DNA of 64,000 nucleotides from Lactiplantibacillus daowaiensis (GTDB taxonomy: Bacteria > Bacillota > Bacilli > Lactobacillales > Lactobacillaceae), in assembly GCF_005405085.1 (NCBI RefSeq), contig NZ_BJDJ01000013.1:32004-96003 (forward strand), read 5' to 3'. The position numbers and the translations under genes are program-made. The notes beneath the pieces are model-generated. The model worked only from the letters and a program-made list of their open reading frames with translations, had not been told where the DNA came from and ran no database searches. Below are positions 25,511 through 34,229 of the stretch, piece by piece (position 1 is the first letter of the stretch; every line of letters starts with the position of its first letter).

Positions 25511-26435
25511 AGTGCAGGTTAACTAAAGCAAAGACTAATGGAATTGTCGCCACACTTAGGATCGTCGAGATACTCATCAGTGCGACAGCCGGGCCAGGCT
25601 CGCCGTGGACTTTTAGCGTGAATAAGACGACGATGCCAGCGACCGGACAAGCGGCCATTAAGACGGTCGTGTATAACGGAATCCCAGTGATGCCCATGAG
25701 TTGTAACACGACGATGGCTAAGTAAGGAAATAATAGGTTCCGCAATAATATGACCCACCAGAGTCGTTTATCGAGCGTGTTACGATTCAACTTCACATCG
25801 GCCAAGCTATTCCCGATGACGATCATCGACAGCGGGGTATTGATCGAGCTGACATAAGTGACGGCGCGATTGGCAATAGTCGGGAGGTGTACCGACGTGA
25901 TAAACAGCAGCAAACCAACAATAATTGCAATGATGTTTGGATTTAAAATGATTTGCTTGAGATTATCCTGGCGGCTACCCTGATTACCCGTAAATAACGT
26001 GATGCCATGGGTCCAACTAAAAATGTTGAAGGCCGCTAATGAAGCGACCGCAAAGAAAACACCAGTTGAGCCGAACAAGGAGCTAGTTAAGGGAATCCCC
26101 ATAAAACCAGCGTTTGAATAAACCGAACCGTAGCGCATGATGCGACGTAAGTTCGGATCTTTGACACGTTTAAAAGCGAGCTGGGTAATCACGATCATGA
26201 GGAGATAGATTACGATGATCCCCAAGATGACCCGGCCGAGCATTTGCAGGCGATCGGTTGAAAAGGTCTGTTCGAAGGCTTTAATAATTAAGCACGGCGA
26301 GACCACGTAGAGTAAGATATTCGTCAGATCAGTTGACGTTTGGGCGTGCATGAAGCCGAGCTTGTTAATCATTAAGCCGACTAGCATCAAGATAAACATC
26401 AAGATGATTTGACTAGTGAGTTGCGTTAAATTCAT
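25509..26435 (-). CDS. AEC (auxin efflux carrier) family transporter
   Basis: A 308-residue protein with about ten membrane segments in two halves. It has the family's characteristic NAGFMGIPL around residue 110 and the helix with MAACPVAGIVVLF near 265. Lactobacillar members include malate or other organic-acid carriers, but no neighbour gives the substrate. ATG at 26435 directly follows an in-frame GTG; the ribosome binding site is weak. Confidence 0.82.
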   Translation of the reverse strand: MNLTQLTSQIILMFILMLVGLMINKLGFMHAQTSTDLTNILLYVVSPCLIIKAFEQTFSTDRLQMLGRVILGIIVIYLLMIVITQLAFKRVKDPNLRRIMRYGSVYSNAGFMGIPLTSSLFGSTGVFFAVASLAAFNIFSWTHGITLFTGNQGSRQDNLKQIILNPNIIAIIVGLLLFITSVHLPTIANRAVTYVSSINTPLSMIVIGNSLADVKLNRNTLDKRLWWVILLRNLLFPYLAIVVLQLMGITGIPLYTTVLMAACPVAGIVVLFTLKVHGEPGPAVALMSISTILSVATIPLVFALVNLH

Positions 26436-26539
26436 CACAGTCAGTCCAATAATTTAGAGTTACGTTTATTATCAAGGCTAGTGTAGCAGCGTGTCAACGT
26501 TTATTGATAATGTAACCGTTTTAGTGACGAAACGAAAGG

Positions 26540-27220
26540 CTAAGCCACGTGATGGGTCGCTTTAGGGACATCAACATGGTGTTTTAAGCTTGGAAAAACA
26601 TGCGTGTCGGACCAACCCATAATGGCACCTTGTGCCAGTAGGGCAAATAAGGTACCGATGCCAATCGCACGCAGTTGGCCGGTAACTAGCCAAGCCACGA
26701 CCGTAATCGTTAGCGGTGGTAAATAGCTGGTCCATTGCGCGATAATCGCGGACCCGTGCAAGAAGCGGAACCGTAGAATATACGATAGGTCATCATTGGG
26801 ATGTTGGATCAAGTTGCATCGTTGATAGATTGAGACAGCCGCGGCCACTGATAATAAGCCAAGTAAATTAACGATTAGGCGGGCAACGAACGGTAAGTTA
26901 GCAATCCCGACCCATTGCCAGAAGTAACCGATGAATTCAACCAAGTAACTAAACGGTAGAATATATAATAAGTTCGAAATAAAGCGGCGTTTGTCAAAAT
27001 GACCGAGCATCAGTTGGTTTAACACGGTGACGACGATGCCATATAGTAACAGCGTCGTGCCTAACGGTATGTGAATCCAGTTTGCTAAGTTAACACTCGA
27101 ACCCGTCCAAACAGCACTACCGAGATTGGTCGCAATCGTCAAGGCGTTACCAGCGGAATTTAATAGGATTGAGAACACTAGGAACCAAAAGCGTTGGCGA
27201 AAGTCTACCAGGTGAGTCAC
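26540..27220 (-). CDS. YczE/YitT-like integral membrane protein
   Basis: A 226-residue protein with five or six membrane helices. The start NSAGNALTIATNLGSAVWTG matches the YczE-type family, in which NLG..PWD-like residues follow helix 1. The start is taken as GTG at 27220 because GAGAGGAAG lies just upstream; a frame extending to an ATG at 27247 has no such site. Function unknown. Confidence 0.72.
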   Translation of the reverse strand: MTHLVDFRQRFWFLVFSILLNSAGNALTIATNLGSAVWTGSSVNLANWIHIPLGTTLLLYGIVVTVLNQLMLGHFDKRRFISNLLYILPFSYLVEFIGYFWQWVGIANLPFVARLIVNLLGLLSVAAAVSIYQRCNLIQHPNDDLSYILRFRFLHGSAIIAQWTSYLPPLTITVVAWLVTGQLRAIGIGTLFALLAQGAIMGWSDTHVFPSLKHHVDVPKATHHVA

Positions 27221-27286
27221 AACAATCTTCCTCTCGTAAAAAAACATCAATAAGATTACTATAGGCGTAGGCGGTAAGGGTCGTCA

Positions 27287-27316
27287 ATGACGAAACTTAT
27301 GAAAATATGCTATAAT
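27287..27316 (+). promoter_or_regulatory. napA promoter
   Basis: The -10 TATAAT (27311-27316) has a TGc extension, and a weak -35 ATGACG lies 18 bases upstream. Transcription would start about 27323, only some 20 bases before a terminator hairpin. Confidence 0.6.
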
Positions 27317-27343
27317 TTTCATACAATAAAAATATTCGGTTGA

Positions 27344-27412
27344 AGGACACTTCAAGAATTCGGACTACTTTTGGGTTGGGTAGTCGAATTTTTGAGGTGT
27401 CTTTTTTTAGGA
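27344..27412 (+). terminator. Leader terminator/attenuator before napA
   Basis: GACACTTCAAGAATTCGG, with a few mismatches, pairs with the segment ending TTTTTGAGGTGTC. The stem is about 23 bp, followed at once by seven T bases and the AGGAGG of the antiporter gene. Most transcripts should stop here, leaving an RNA of roughly 80 bases. No room for an aptamer exists upstream of the stem. Confidence 0.7.
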
Positions 27413-27420
27413 GGCAAAAT

Positions 27421-28596
27421 TTGGATTATATTGGCACATTGAGTTTAATTTTGATTGTAACGGCCTTAGCAGGCCATTTAAGCGTCCGGATGGGCTTACC
27501 AGCTGTGATTGGTCAACTGTTAAGTGGCATCGTGTTAGGACCGGCTGTCTTGGGCTGGGTCACAGCGACCAGTTTTATTAAAGATTTCGCGGAACTGGGC
27601 GTCATTATTTTAATGTTTATGGCGGGACTAGAAAGCGACTTACAGTTGTTGAAGAAATATTGGAAGCCGAGTCTATTAGTTGCGGTCTTAGGCGTTATTT
27701 TACCGGTTGGTGTGATTGATTGGTGTAGCCAACTTTTCCACTTAAGCAATATTGAAAGTTTATTTTTAGGGGTGACGTTTGCGGCGACTTCGGTCTCGAT
27801 TTCGGTGGCGGTTTTAAAGGAACTCAATGCGCTGGATGGTAAAGAAGGGACCACGATTCTAGGTGCGGCAGTCGTCGATGATGTGTTAGCCGTTTTGATT
27901 TTGAGTTTGATGGTTAGTTTATTTGGCGGCGAAGTCGGTGAAAGTTCATCGACTAATCTCGGCGTCTCATTAGCGATTCAAGCCGCATTTTTCGTTGGCT
28001 TATTTGCCGTGGTGAAGTGGATCGTGCCGCGCTTGATGAAGATTGGCGATGCGCTATTGATTCCAACTTCAGTTACGTTGATGTCGTTAGTGATTTGTTT
28101 TGGCTTAGCCTATTTTGCCGACTTTATTGGCTTAAGTGCCGTGATTGGGGCGTTCTTTGCCGGGATTGCAGTTGGTCAGACCGATTATCATAGTACGATT
28201 GACGAGCATATTCAGCCGATTGGGAATGCTGTTTTTATCCCCGTTTTCTTTGTGAGCATCGGCTTAAATATGTCCTTTAAGGGTTTTATGGGTGATTTCT
28301 GGTTTATCGTGGTGATCACGGTGGCGGCTATCGTGACGAAGTTATTAGGCGCTGGGATTGGTGCTAAGTTAGCGGGCTTTAGTTGGACCAGCGGCTATGA
28401 GATTGGGGCTGGGATGGTCTCACGTGGTGAAATGGCCCTGATTATTGCCCAAATCGGGTATCAAGGTAAGTTGTTGTCAGCTGACCGCTATTCTGCGGTC
28501 ATTACGGCGATTATTTTAACGACTTTAATTGCGCCACTCTTATTACGGCAATCCATTCAACATCAAGCAAAGGCAGGTTTGTCAAATGAAGATTGA
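27421..28596 (+). CDS. napA: NapA-type CPA2 Na+/H+ antiporter
   Basis: A 391-residue membrane antiporter, about 12-13 helices. The ion-binding aspartate pair D153-D154 lies in LGAAVVDDVLAVL, the electrogenic NapA/NhaA-like arrangement; the N-terminus GLPAVIGQLLSGIVLGPAVL is typical of CPA2. The start is TTG at 27421, seven bases after AGGAGG; the frame upstream is the attenuator stem, not coding. Expected role: Na+ extrusion and pH homeostasis. The following GNAT gene overlaps it by 11 bases. Confidence 0.85.
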   Translation: MDYIGTLSLILIVTALAGHLSVRMGLPAVIGQLLSGIVLGPAVLGWVTATSFIKDFAELGVIILMFMAGLESDLQLLKKYWKPSLLVAVLGVILPVGVIDWCSQLFHLSNIESLFLGVTFAATSVSISVAVLKELNALDGKEGTTILGAAVVDDVLAVLILSLMVSLFGGEVGESSSTNLGVSLAIQAAFFVGLFAVVKWIVPRLMKIGDALLIPTSVTLMSLVICFGLAYFADFIGLSAVIGAFFAGIAVGQTDYHSTIDEHIQPIGNAVFIPVFFVSIGLNMSFKGFMGDFWFIVVITVAAIVTKLLGAGIGAKLAGFSWTSGYEIGAGMVSRGEMALIIAQIGYQGKLLSADRYSAVITAIILTTLIAPLLLRQSIQHQAKAGLSNED

Positions 28597-29125
28597 TTAT
28601 TTGGCGGTCCAACCCGCCCAATATGCGGCGACGGCAAAAGTGGTGCAACAAGCGTTTGCATCAGCGGCTCATAGTGACCACGATGAGCACAATCTAATTG
28701 GGCGCCTACGCAAAACGCCGACGTATCAGCCAACCTTTGATGTGTTGGCCGCGACGTCGGCGGGAGAAATTGTGGGACATGTGATGTTATCTAAAGCGAC
28801 AGTGACTACCCAGCCAACTGCTGCGCCAGGAATTGCGGTGTTGGCACCGTTAGCAGTCTTACCCGCCTATCAAGGGCAAGGAATTGGTGGTCAGTTACTG
28901 CGCACCGTTGAACAGCGGGCAGTAGCAGTAGGCGTTCCAGCCATCAGTATCTTAGGTGATCCGGCCTATTATGGTCGGTTTGGCTATCGTCCAGCTAGTC
29001 AATTTGGCATTACTGCGCCAATGGCGATACCGGCAGCATACTTTATGCTCCGTGAACTGACACCCGGTGCACTAGCGGCGTATCAAGGTGAGTTACATTA
29101 CGATCCTGCCTTTGGCATCGCTTAG
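28586..29125 (+). CDS. GNAT-family N-acetyltransferase
   Basis: A 179-residue acetyltransferase. The acetyl-CoA pyrophosphate loop is QGQGIGGQLL, preceded by strand APLAVLPAY and followed by ISILGDPAYYGRFGY, the signature of the YhbS-like subgroup. ATG at 28586 overlaps the end of napA, so the two are translated together. Substrate unknown. Its stop region overlaps by four bases the end of the convergent DHFR-like gene. Confidence 0.82.
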   Translation: MKIDYLAVQPAQYAATAKVVQQAFASAAHSDHDEHNLIGRLRKTPTYQPTFDVLAATSAGEIVGHVMLSKATVTTQPTAAPGIAVLAPLAVLPAYQGQGIGGQLLRTVEQRAVAVGVPAISILGDPAYYGRFGYRPASQFGITAPMAIPAAYFMLRELTPGALAAYQGELHYDPAFGIA

Positions 29126-29649
29126 CGGGTAAAGTGCAGCTCGGCCAATTGCCCATAGTGATTCGTGTCAACGAGTTCAAAGCGGTGACTATAATCAACT
29201 TTGGTGAACAATGGAATCCCATCGCCAAGTAAGACGGGGGCGATTTGGATGAAAAGCTCATCGACGAGATCAGCCGTTAGTAGCGGTATTAAAACCCCTG
29301 AGCCGCCAACGATCCAGATGTTTTGGCCAGGTTCGTTTTTTAATTGGGAGACGATCGAGGTGATATCAGCATTCGTAAACGTGGTATTGGTCGTACTTGG
29401 TTGCGGATTTGACGTCATCACGATATTTTTAGTTAATGGATTATATGGGTTAATCAGTTGGTCGGTCGTTTGTTCCATGGTGTATTCGTACGTGTGGCGA
29501 CCCATGATTGCCGTATCGACCGCTTGCATAAAATCAGCGGTGGGCGCTTGGTCGGCCCCACCAGTTTTAAAAAGCCAATCGAGCCGTTCATCATTAGTGG
29601 CCAAGTAACCATCGATGGAAATCGCCCCATAAAATTGAACTTTACGCAT
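29122..29649 (-). CDS. Dihydrofolate reductase-fold protein (RibD C-terminal-like)
   Basis: A 175-residue NADPH-dependent reductase-like protein of the YwjB/YyaP type. The N-terminal AISIDGYLATNDERLDWL, central AIMGRHTYE and glycine-rich IWIVGGSGVLIPLLTADLVD correspond to the cofactor-binding elements of the RibD_C/DHFR family. The true substrate is not known and it is not clustered with the riboflavin genes 10 kb away. Convergent with the GNAT gene. Confidence 0.8.
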   Translation of the reverse strand: MRKVQFYGAISIDGYLATNDERLDWLFKTGGADQAPTADFMQAVDTAIMGRHTYEYTMEQTTDQLINPYNPLTKNIVMTSNPQPSTTNTTFTNADITSIVSQLKNEPGQNIWIVGGSGVLIPLLTADLVDELFIQIAPVLLGDGIPLFTKVDYSHRFELVDTNHYGQLAELHFTR

Positions 29650-29777
29650 AAATTGGGCACCTACTTTTTATTTTTTGTAATAGTATTGTAACATTTTTGG
29701 CTGCCATGCGGGTGAGAAACTTCTGAGGGGAAAATTGGAAAAATAATCAGTTGGTCGATTGAGGGCGTTTCTAAAAA

Positions 29778-29793
29778 TGGCAGTATACTTCCA
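29778..29793. repeat. 16-bp palindrome 1 upstream of the AAA/DUF4143 gene
   Basis: TGGCAGTATACTTCCA, with one mismatch to the perfect palindrome of copies 2 and 3. First of three copies spaced 38 and 39 bases apart. Confidence 0.75.
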
Positions 29794-29815
29794 AAAAAAT
29801 CAAAATATCGAAAAA

Positions 29816-29831
29816 TGGAAGTATACTTCCA
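29816..29831. repeat. 16-bp palindrome 2 upstream of the AAA/DUF4143 gene
   Basis: TGGAAGTATACTTCCA, a perfect palindrome flanked by A-tract on the left and T-tract on the right, so that the symmetry extends to about 24 bases. Confidence 0.8.
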
Positions 29832-29854
29832 TTTTTTTGATTTCTGCCTTAAAA

Positions 29855-29870
29855 TGGAAGTATACTTCCA
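29855..29870. repeat. 16-bp palindrome 3 upstream of the AAA/DUF4143 gene
   Basis: A second perfect TGGAAGTATACTTCCA, 39 bases after copy 2 and ending 19 bases before the start codon. Confidence 0.8.
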
Positions 29871-29889
29871 AAGAAGCGGAGAAAATATC

Positions 29890-31089
29890 ATGATTTCAAG
29901 ACCAACTTATTTAAAAAAATTGATTCAGTTGAAAGACACCACTGTGATTAAAATTATTACCGGTGTCCGTCGTTCTGGTAAATCAGTATTATTGAAAATA
30001 TACCGCGATTATTTGTTGGCACAGGGGATTGATGCGACGCAGATTATTTACCTTAACTTTGAAGAATTTGAGCTATTAAATATTCGTGATGAACAACAGT
30101 TGATTGAATTGTTGCAGCCCAAAATAAGTCATGATCGACATTTTTATTTAATGCTTGATGAAATTCAAATGGTTGCGGGGTGGCAACGAGTGGTCAACGG
30201 CATTCATGCGAGCTACGATTGTGATATTGTCGTCACTGGATCGAATGCAAAAATGTTATCTGGTGAATTAGCGACGCTGTTGAGCGGTCGTTATGTTGAA
30301 ATCCCGATTTATCCATTTTCGTTTAAGGAATTTTTAGCCGCTCGTGAAATTGATATAAATTCGCGACAAATTGATCAGGCTTTTGAAGAATATGAAACGT
30401 ATGGTGGTTTTCCAGCAGTTGTTTTAGCTGATAAAGCAATTAAAGATGATATGTTGTCAGGCATTTATGACACGATTGTTTTAAATGATGTTTCGATGCG
30501 GGCGAATATTCGTGATAATGAGTCTTTAAAAGCCATGGTTGGCTTTCTAGCTGATGACCTCGGTCAACTTATTCGACCAGCAAAATTAGCGAATACACTG
30601 AAGAGTGAGGGCATATCAACTAGTAATCATACGATTGAACGGTATTTAACGTTATTAGAAAATGCCTTTCTATTTTATCGTGCACGTCAGTATGATTTGC
30701 GTGGTCGAGGCTATTTACGAACTGCCGGAAAATACTTTATGGTAGATGCCGGTTTAAGACGGAATGCAGTTGGTCGTCGACCAGGCAACTATGGTGGGCA
30801 ATTAGAGAACATTGTGTATCTTGAACTATTACGGCGGGGGTATACCGTTGATGTCGGTAAAATGGATACTGCCGAAATTGACTTCGTGGCCCGCCGCGTT
30901 GATGAGGTCTTATACGTGCAAGTGACGTATGAAATCCCCAAAAATACGCATGAAACTGATAATTTAGTTAATATTAAAGATAATTATCAAAAGTTGTTAA
31001 TTACACAGCGCTACTATCAGGATATTAAACAAATTGATGGTATTCCGGTCGTGAACATTGTTGATTGGTTGTTAGCGGCTGATGACTAA
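29890..31089 (+). CDS. AAA (AAA_14) ATPase with DUF4143 domain
   Basis: A 399-residue predicted ATPase. Walker A GVRRSGKS is at 25-32, Walker B FYLMLDE ends at D89-E90, and an arginine-containing SGRYVEIPIYPFSFKEFL segment follows. The C-terminal DUF4143 domain (about 215-370) includes RPAKLANTLKSEGISTSNHT, a helix-turn-helix-like stretch, and a PD-(D/E)XK-like AEIDFVARR...LYVQVTY. The family is widespread, usually solitary, and has no established function. ATG at 29890 has GGAG upstream; codons before it run through the palindromes and are not thought to be translated. Neighbours are unrelated and a terminator follows directly. Confidence 0.82.
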   Translation: MISRPTYLKKLIQLKDTTVIKIITGVRRSGKSVLLKIYRDYLLAQGIDATQIIYLNFEEFELLNIRDEQQLIELLQPKISHDRHFYLMLDEIQMVAGWQRVVNGIHASYDCDIVVTGSNAKMLSGELATLLSGRYVEIPIYPFSFKEFLAAREIDINSRQIDQAFEEYETYGGFPAVVLADKAIKDDMLSGIYDTIVLNDVSMRANIRDNESLKAMVGFLADDLGQLIRPAKLANTLKSEGISTSNHTIERYLTLLENAFLFYRARQYDLRGRGYLRTAGKYFMVDAGLRRNAVGRRPGNYGGQLENIVYLELLRRGYTVDVGKMDTAEIDFVARRVDEVLYVQVTYEIPKNTHETDNLVNIKDNYQKLLITQRYYQDIKQIDGIPVVNIVDWLLAADD

Positions 31090-31135
31090 AAAACTGTACC
31101 TAGTGGGCCTTTGTCCCATTAGGTACAGTTTTTTT
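31088..31135. terminator. Bidirectional terminator
   Basis: AACTGTACCTAGTGGG pairs with CCCATTAGGTACAGTT (one G-U type mismatch), with A-run left and T-run right. It serves the ATPase gene and the P-type ATPase gene. Confidence 0.85.
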
Positions 31136-31142
31136 GATTAAT

Positions 31143-33914
31143 TTAACGATGTCGTTGTCGCACGACAGCTTTACGACCTTCTTCAATCAACACTAACGGT
31201 ATCGGCAAACATAATAAGAACGCCCAATCCCGGCCAGCAATGGCGGTCGTGTTAAAGAGACCTTGTAAGACCGGCAGATACATCAAAGCGGCTAGTAAGG
31301 CGACTTCGAAAATAATGCCCCACCAGATCCGATGATTACTAAATAAGCCGACGGAAAAGACTGAATTGAATTTAGTCCGACAGTTGATGGCTGCGGCGAT
31401 TTGACAAAAGACGATCGCGGCTAATGTCATCGTGGTCGCAAGGACGTAGGTATTGCCATGACTTGCGAGGGCGACTTGTGGCCAGCCATTTGTCCAATTG
31501 ACAAAGAAATAAGCAAAGGTTGAGACGACTGACGCAATCAAGCCATACCAACCAAAGGCCTTCCAAATAATCGATTTATTCAGTAAGTGGGCGTTGCGAG
31601 CACGGGGTGGCTGGTCCATGACGCCAGGTTCGCTGGCTTCGGCACCAAGTCCCAGTGCCGGTAACATATCCGTACCTAAGTCGACCGTTAAGATTTGCAT
31701 CACGGTCAATGGGAGTGGAATTAGCCCACGGGAGAACAAGAATAAGACGGATGGAATCGCTTCGGGCACATTACTATTTAAGATGTAGAGCAAGAACTTC
31801 TGCAAGTTGCTATAGACGGTACGGCCTTCTTCAATTGCCGCGACGATCGAGGCGAAGTTATCATCGGTTAAAATCATATCGGCGGCATCTTTAGCAACGT
31901 CGGTACCCGTGACACCCATGGCAATCCCAATATCGGCTTGTTTTAAGGCTGGTGCGTCGTTAACCCCGTCCCCCGTTGAGGCGACGATTTCACCATTGTG
32001 TTGGTTGGCTTGGACGATACGGTACTTTTGTTCCGGTGCGACCCGGGCAAAGATCACTTCGCCTTGGACCGCTTTTTGTAAGTCAATATCCGACATGGCA
32101 CTGAGTTCATCACCAGTAATCACGCGCGCTTGGTCACTCGTAATGCCGATTTTAGTGGCGACACTCTTAGCGGTCAACGGACTGTCACCAGTCACCATGA
32201 TGATGCGAATCTTAGCGCGATGACATTTTTCAACGGCGGCGTAAATTTCTGGTCGTGGTGGGTCTGCCATCACCGTCAAGCCAACGAAAGTTAAGTGTTG
32301 TTCGGTATTGGCGATCGTGCAGTCGGCGGGATCAGTTGGTAAATTAGCTTGCCCATCAAAGTTGCGATAAGCAATTGCCATCGAGCGTAAGCCCTGCGCC
32401 GCATAATGTTGGTTGGCTTGATCAATATCGTGGACATCATCGGGCGTGATCGACCGAACTTGACCATTGACGAGAATCGACGTACATAACGTTAAGATAC
32501 CATCGAGCGCGCCTTTAACGTAGATGACTTGACTGCCATCTGGTTGGGTGTGAATCGTTGTCATCCGCTTGCGGTCAGAGTCAAACGGCAATTCTTGTGC
32601 GCGGGGATACGCTTGACGGAGCTGGGCTAAATCTAAACCGGACTTTTCCGCTAGGATCAAGTGGGCTGCTTCGGTGGGCGTGCCTAAAATTTTAGGTTTG
32701 GTCGTACTCGATTTGGCCGGCTTGATTTCGGTATCATTATCTAAAGCAGCGACGCGTAATAATAAGGCCAAATCAGGCGAATATTTTAGGGCGACAGCTT
32801 GATCATTAGCCGTGATCTTGCCGTTATTAACATAACCTTCGCCACTAACGTGATAGATCTGTTGTGGTAACCACACGTGGTTAATAGTCATTTGATTTTG
32901 GGTCAACGTCCCAGTCTTGTCTGAACAAATCACGGTCGTTTCGCCTAAAGTTTCTACACTACTCAGTTCTTTGACTAGGGCATGGCGTTTTGACATGCGC
33001 GTGACGCCTTGGGCCAATGATAAAGTGACGGTCGGCAGTAAGCCTTCTGGAATAAAGGCAACGATCATCCCAAGCGCGAAGATAAAGGACTTGGCAACGG
33101 GGTAGTGGACGAAGAAAATCGCCGCGATGAAGAAAATCAAGCCAATCAAAATCGCAATTAACGAGATCTGCCGGGTTAGTCGATTAAGTTCGGCGGTCAA
33201 TGGTGACGCAGTCGTTTTTTGATGTTGCGTTAAGGCTGCGATTTGACCGAATTCAGTTTGCATCCCAGTTTGAACGGCGACTGCCGTTGCAGTGCCACTA
33301 ACGGCAATCGTGCCCGCATACACGAGATTACGTTCTGCGAAGCGGCCTTCGCCTTTTTCATAAGCTGCGCGTTTGTCGACAGCTAATGATTCACCGGTTA
33401 ATGCGGATTCATCGACTTGCAAACTCGTGGCTTGAATGATGCGGGCATCGGCGGAGATGCTGTTACCAGCTTGAATCAAAAAGACATCGCCAGGGACTAA
33501 TTCAGTGGCATTGATTTGCTGGGTTTGACCATCCCGTAATACTTGCGTGTAGGTTGGCAACATGGCTTTTAATGAATCAGTTGCTTTTTGGGCCGCGTGT
33601 TCTTGCCAAAAGCTAAAGCAACCATTGATTAAGTTGACCGCCCAAATGGCGATGCCCAGTTCTAACATCCCGGTGAACATCGCAATGAGGCCGCTGACCC
33701 ACAAGAGGAGTGCCATGAGACTTGTAAAGTTCTTTAAAAAGGCTTTGAGCTGGGAACGTGATTGGGTTTGTTGAATCGTATTGGGACCCACTTGTTGTAA
33801 GCGTTGGTCGGCTTGAGTCGATGTCAAACCAGTTTTGCCGGTTTGTAATTGATCATAAAATTTTGCGACGGTTAATTTGGCATAATCGTCCGCAGTTAAT
33901 CTTGATTGCGCCAT
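31143..33914 (-). CDS. P-type cation ATPase, Na+/K+-ATPase-like (P2) subfamily
   Basis: A 923-residue membrane pump. TGES is at 173-176, the M4 motif IPEGLLPTVTLSL begins near 288, the phosphorylation site DKTGTLTQ at 332-339, then MVTGDSPLTA and TGDGVNDAPAL in the hinge. The M5-M6 region (NSNVPEAIPSVLF, IPLPLTVMQILTVDLGTDML) resembles Na+/K+-ATPase alpha subunits more than Ca2+ pumps. No beta-subunit gene is present. ATG at 33914 follows AGGGGTG by six bases. Probably exports Na+ or another cation; the ion cannot be settled from sequence. Confidence 0.82.
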   Translation of the reverse strand: MAQSRLTADDYAKLTVAKFYDQLQTGKTGLTSTQADQRLQQVGPNTIQQTQSRSQLKAFLKNFTSLMALLLWVSGLIAMFTGMLELGIAIWAVNLINGCFSFWQEHAAQKATDSLKAMLPTYTQVLRDGQTQQINATELVPGDVFLIQAGNSISADARIIQATSLQVDESALTGESLAVDKRAAYEKGEGRFAERNLVYAGTIAVSGTATAVAVQTGMQTEFGQIAALTQHQKTTASPLTAELNRLTRQISLIAILIGLIFFIAAIFFVHYPVAKSFIFALGMIVAFIPEGLLPTVTLSLAQGVTRMSKRHALVKELSSVETLGETTVICSDKTGTLTQNQMTINHVWLPQQIYHVSGEGYVNNGKITANDQAVALKYSPDLALLLRVAALDNDTEIKPAKSSTTKPKILGTPTEAAHLILAEKSGLDLAQLRQAYPRAQELPFDSDRKRMTTIHTQPDGSQVIYVKGALDGILTLCTSILVNGQVRSITPDDVHDIDQANQHYAAQGLRSMAIAYRNFDGQANLPTDPADCTIANTEQHLTFVGLTVMADPPRPEIYAAVEKCHRAKIRIIMVTGDSPLTAKSVATKIGITSDQARVITGDELSAMSDIDLQKAVQGEVIFARVAPEQKYRIVQANQHNGEIVASTGDGVNDAPALKQADIGIAMGVTGTDVAKDAADMILTDDNFASIVAAIEEGRTVYSNLQKFLLYILNSNVPEAIPSVLFLFSRGLIPLPLTVMQILTVDLGTDMLPALGLGAEASEPGVMDQPPRARNAHLLNKSIIWKAFGWYGLIASVVSTFAYFFVNWTNGWPQVALASHGNTYVLATTMTLAAIVFCQIAAAINCRTKFNSVFSVGLFSNHRIWWGIIFEVALLAALMYLPVLQGLFNTTAIAGRDWAFLLCLPIPLVLIEEGRKAVVRQRHR

Positions 33915-34150
33915 TCTAATCACCCCTAAACCATGTGTACCCGCTGAAAGTGAGTAGGTACTCAATGATTATTTGTACAGTGCTAGGATAGTCTTTTTTA
34001 AGTCAAAATACTATCTTAAAATGATAAATTAGCTAAAAAAGCGTGGGTTCAAAGGCAGTCAGGTTGCGCAGATTAACGTGGCATCATGATGGTACCCGGG
34101 AGAAGTGGCACAAACTACCGTTGAATCTAGGTTTCGACAATAAAGATAGG

Positions 34151-34197
34151 AAAAACAGGCTGATGAAATTGGGGGATTTCATCAGCCTGTTTTTTTA
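34151..34197 (-). terminator. Terminator of the oleate hydratase gene
   Basis: AAACAGGCTGATGAAAT pairs with ATTTCATCAGCCTGTTT. Runs of A on the left and T on the right would let it act in both directions. The rest of the 33915-34229 gap shows no gene. Confidence 0.8.
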
Positions 34198-34229
34198 ATG
34201 AGATGCGATTTTACGTGCTAACGCAGCGT

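Noticed and set aside
27340..27420. N-terminal extension of the NapA protein by 27 residues
   Set aside because: The region is the terminator stem, and AGGAGG sits directly before the TTG at 27421.
29815..29889. In-frame extension of the AAA/DUF4143 gene beginning MEVYF twice
   Set aside because: The codons are read from two palindromes with no ribosome binding site, and the extension is repeated sequence; the ATG at 29890 has GGAG upstream.
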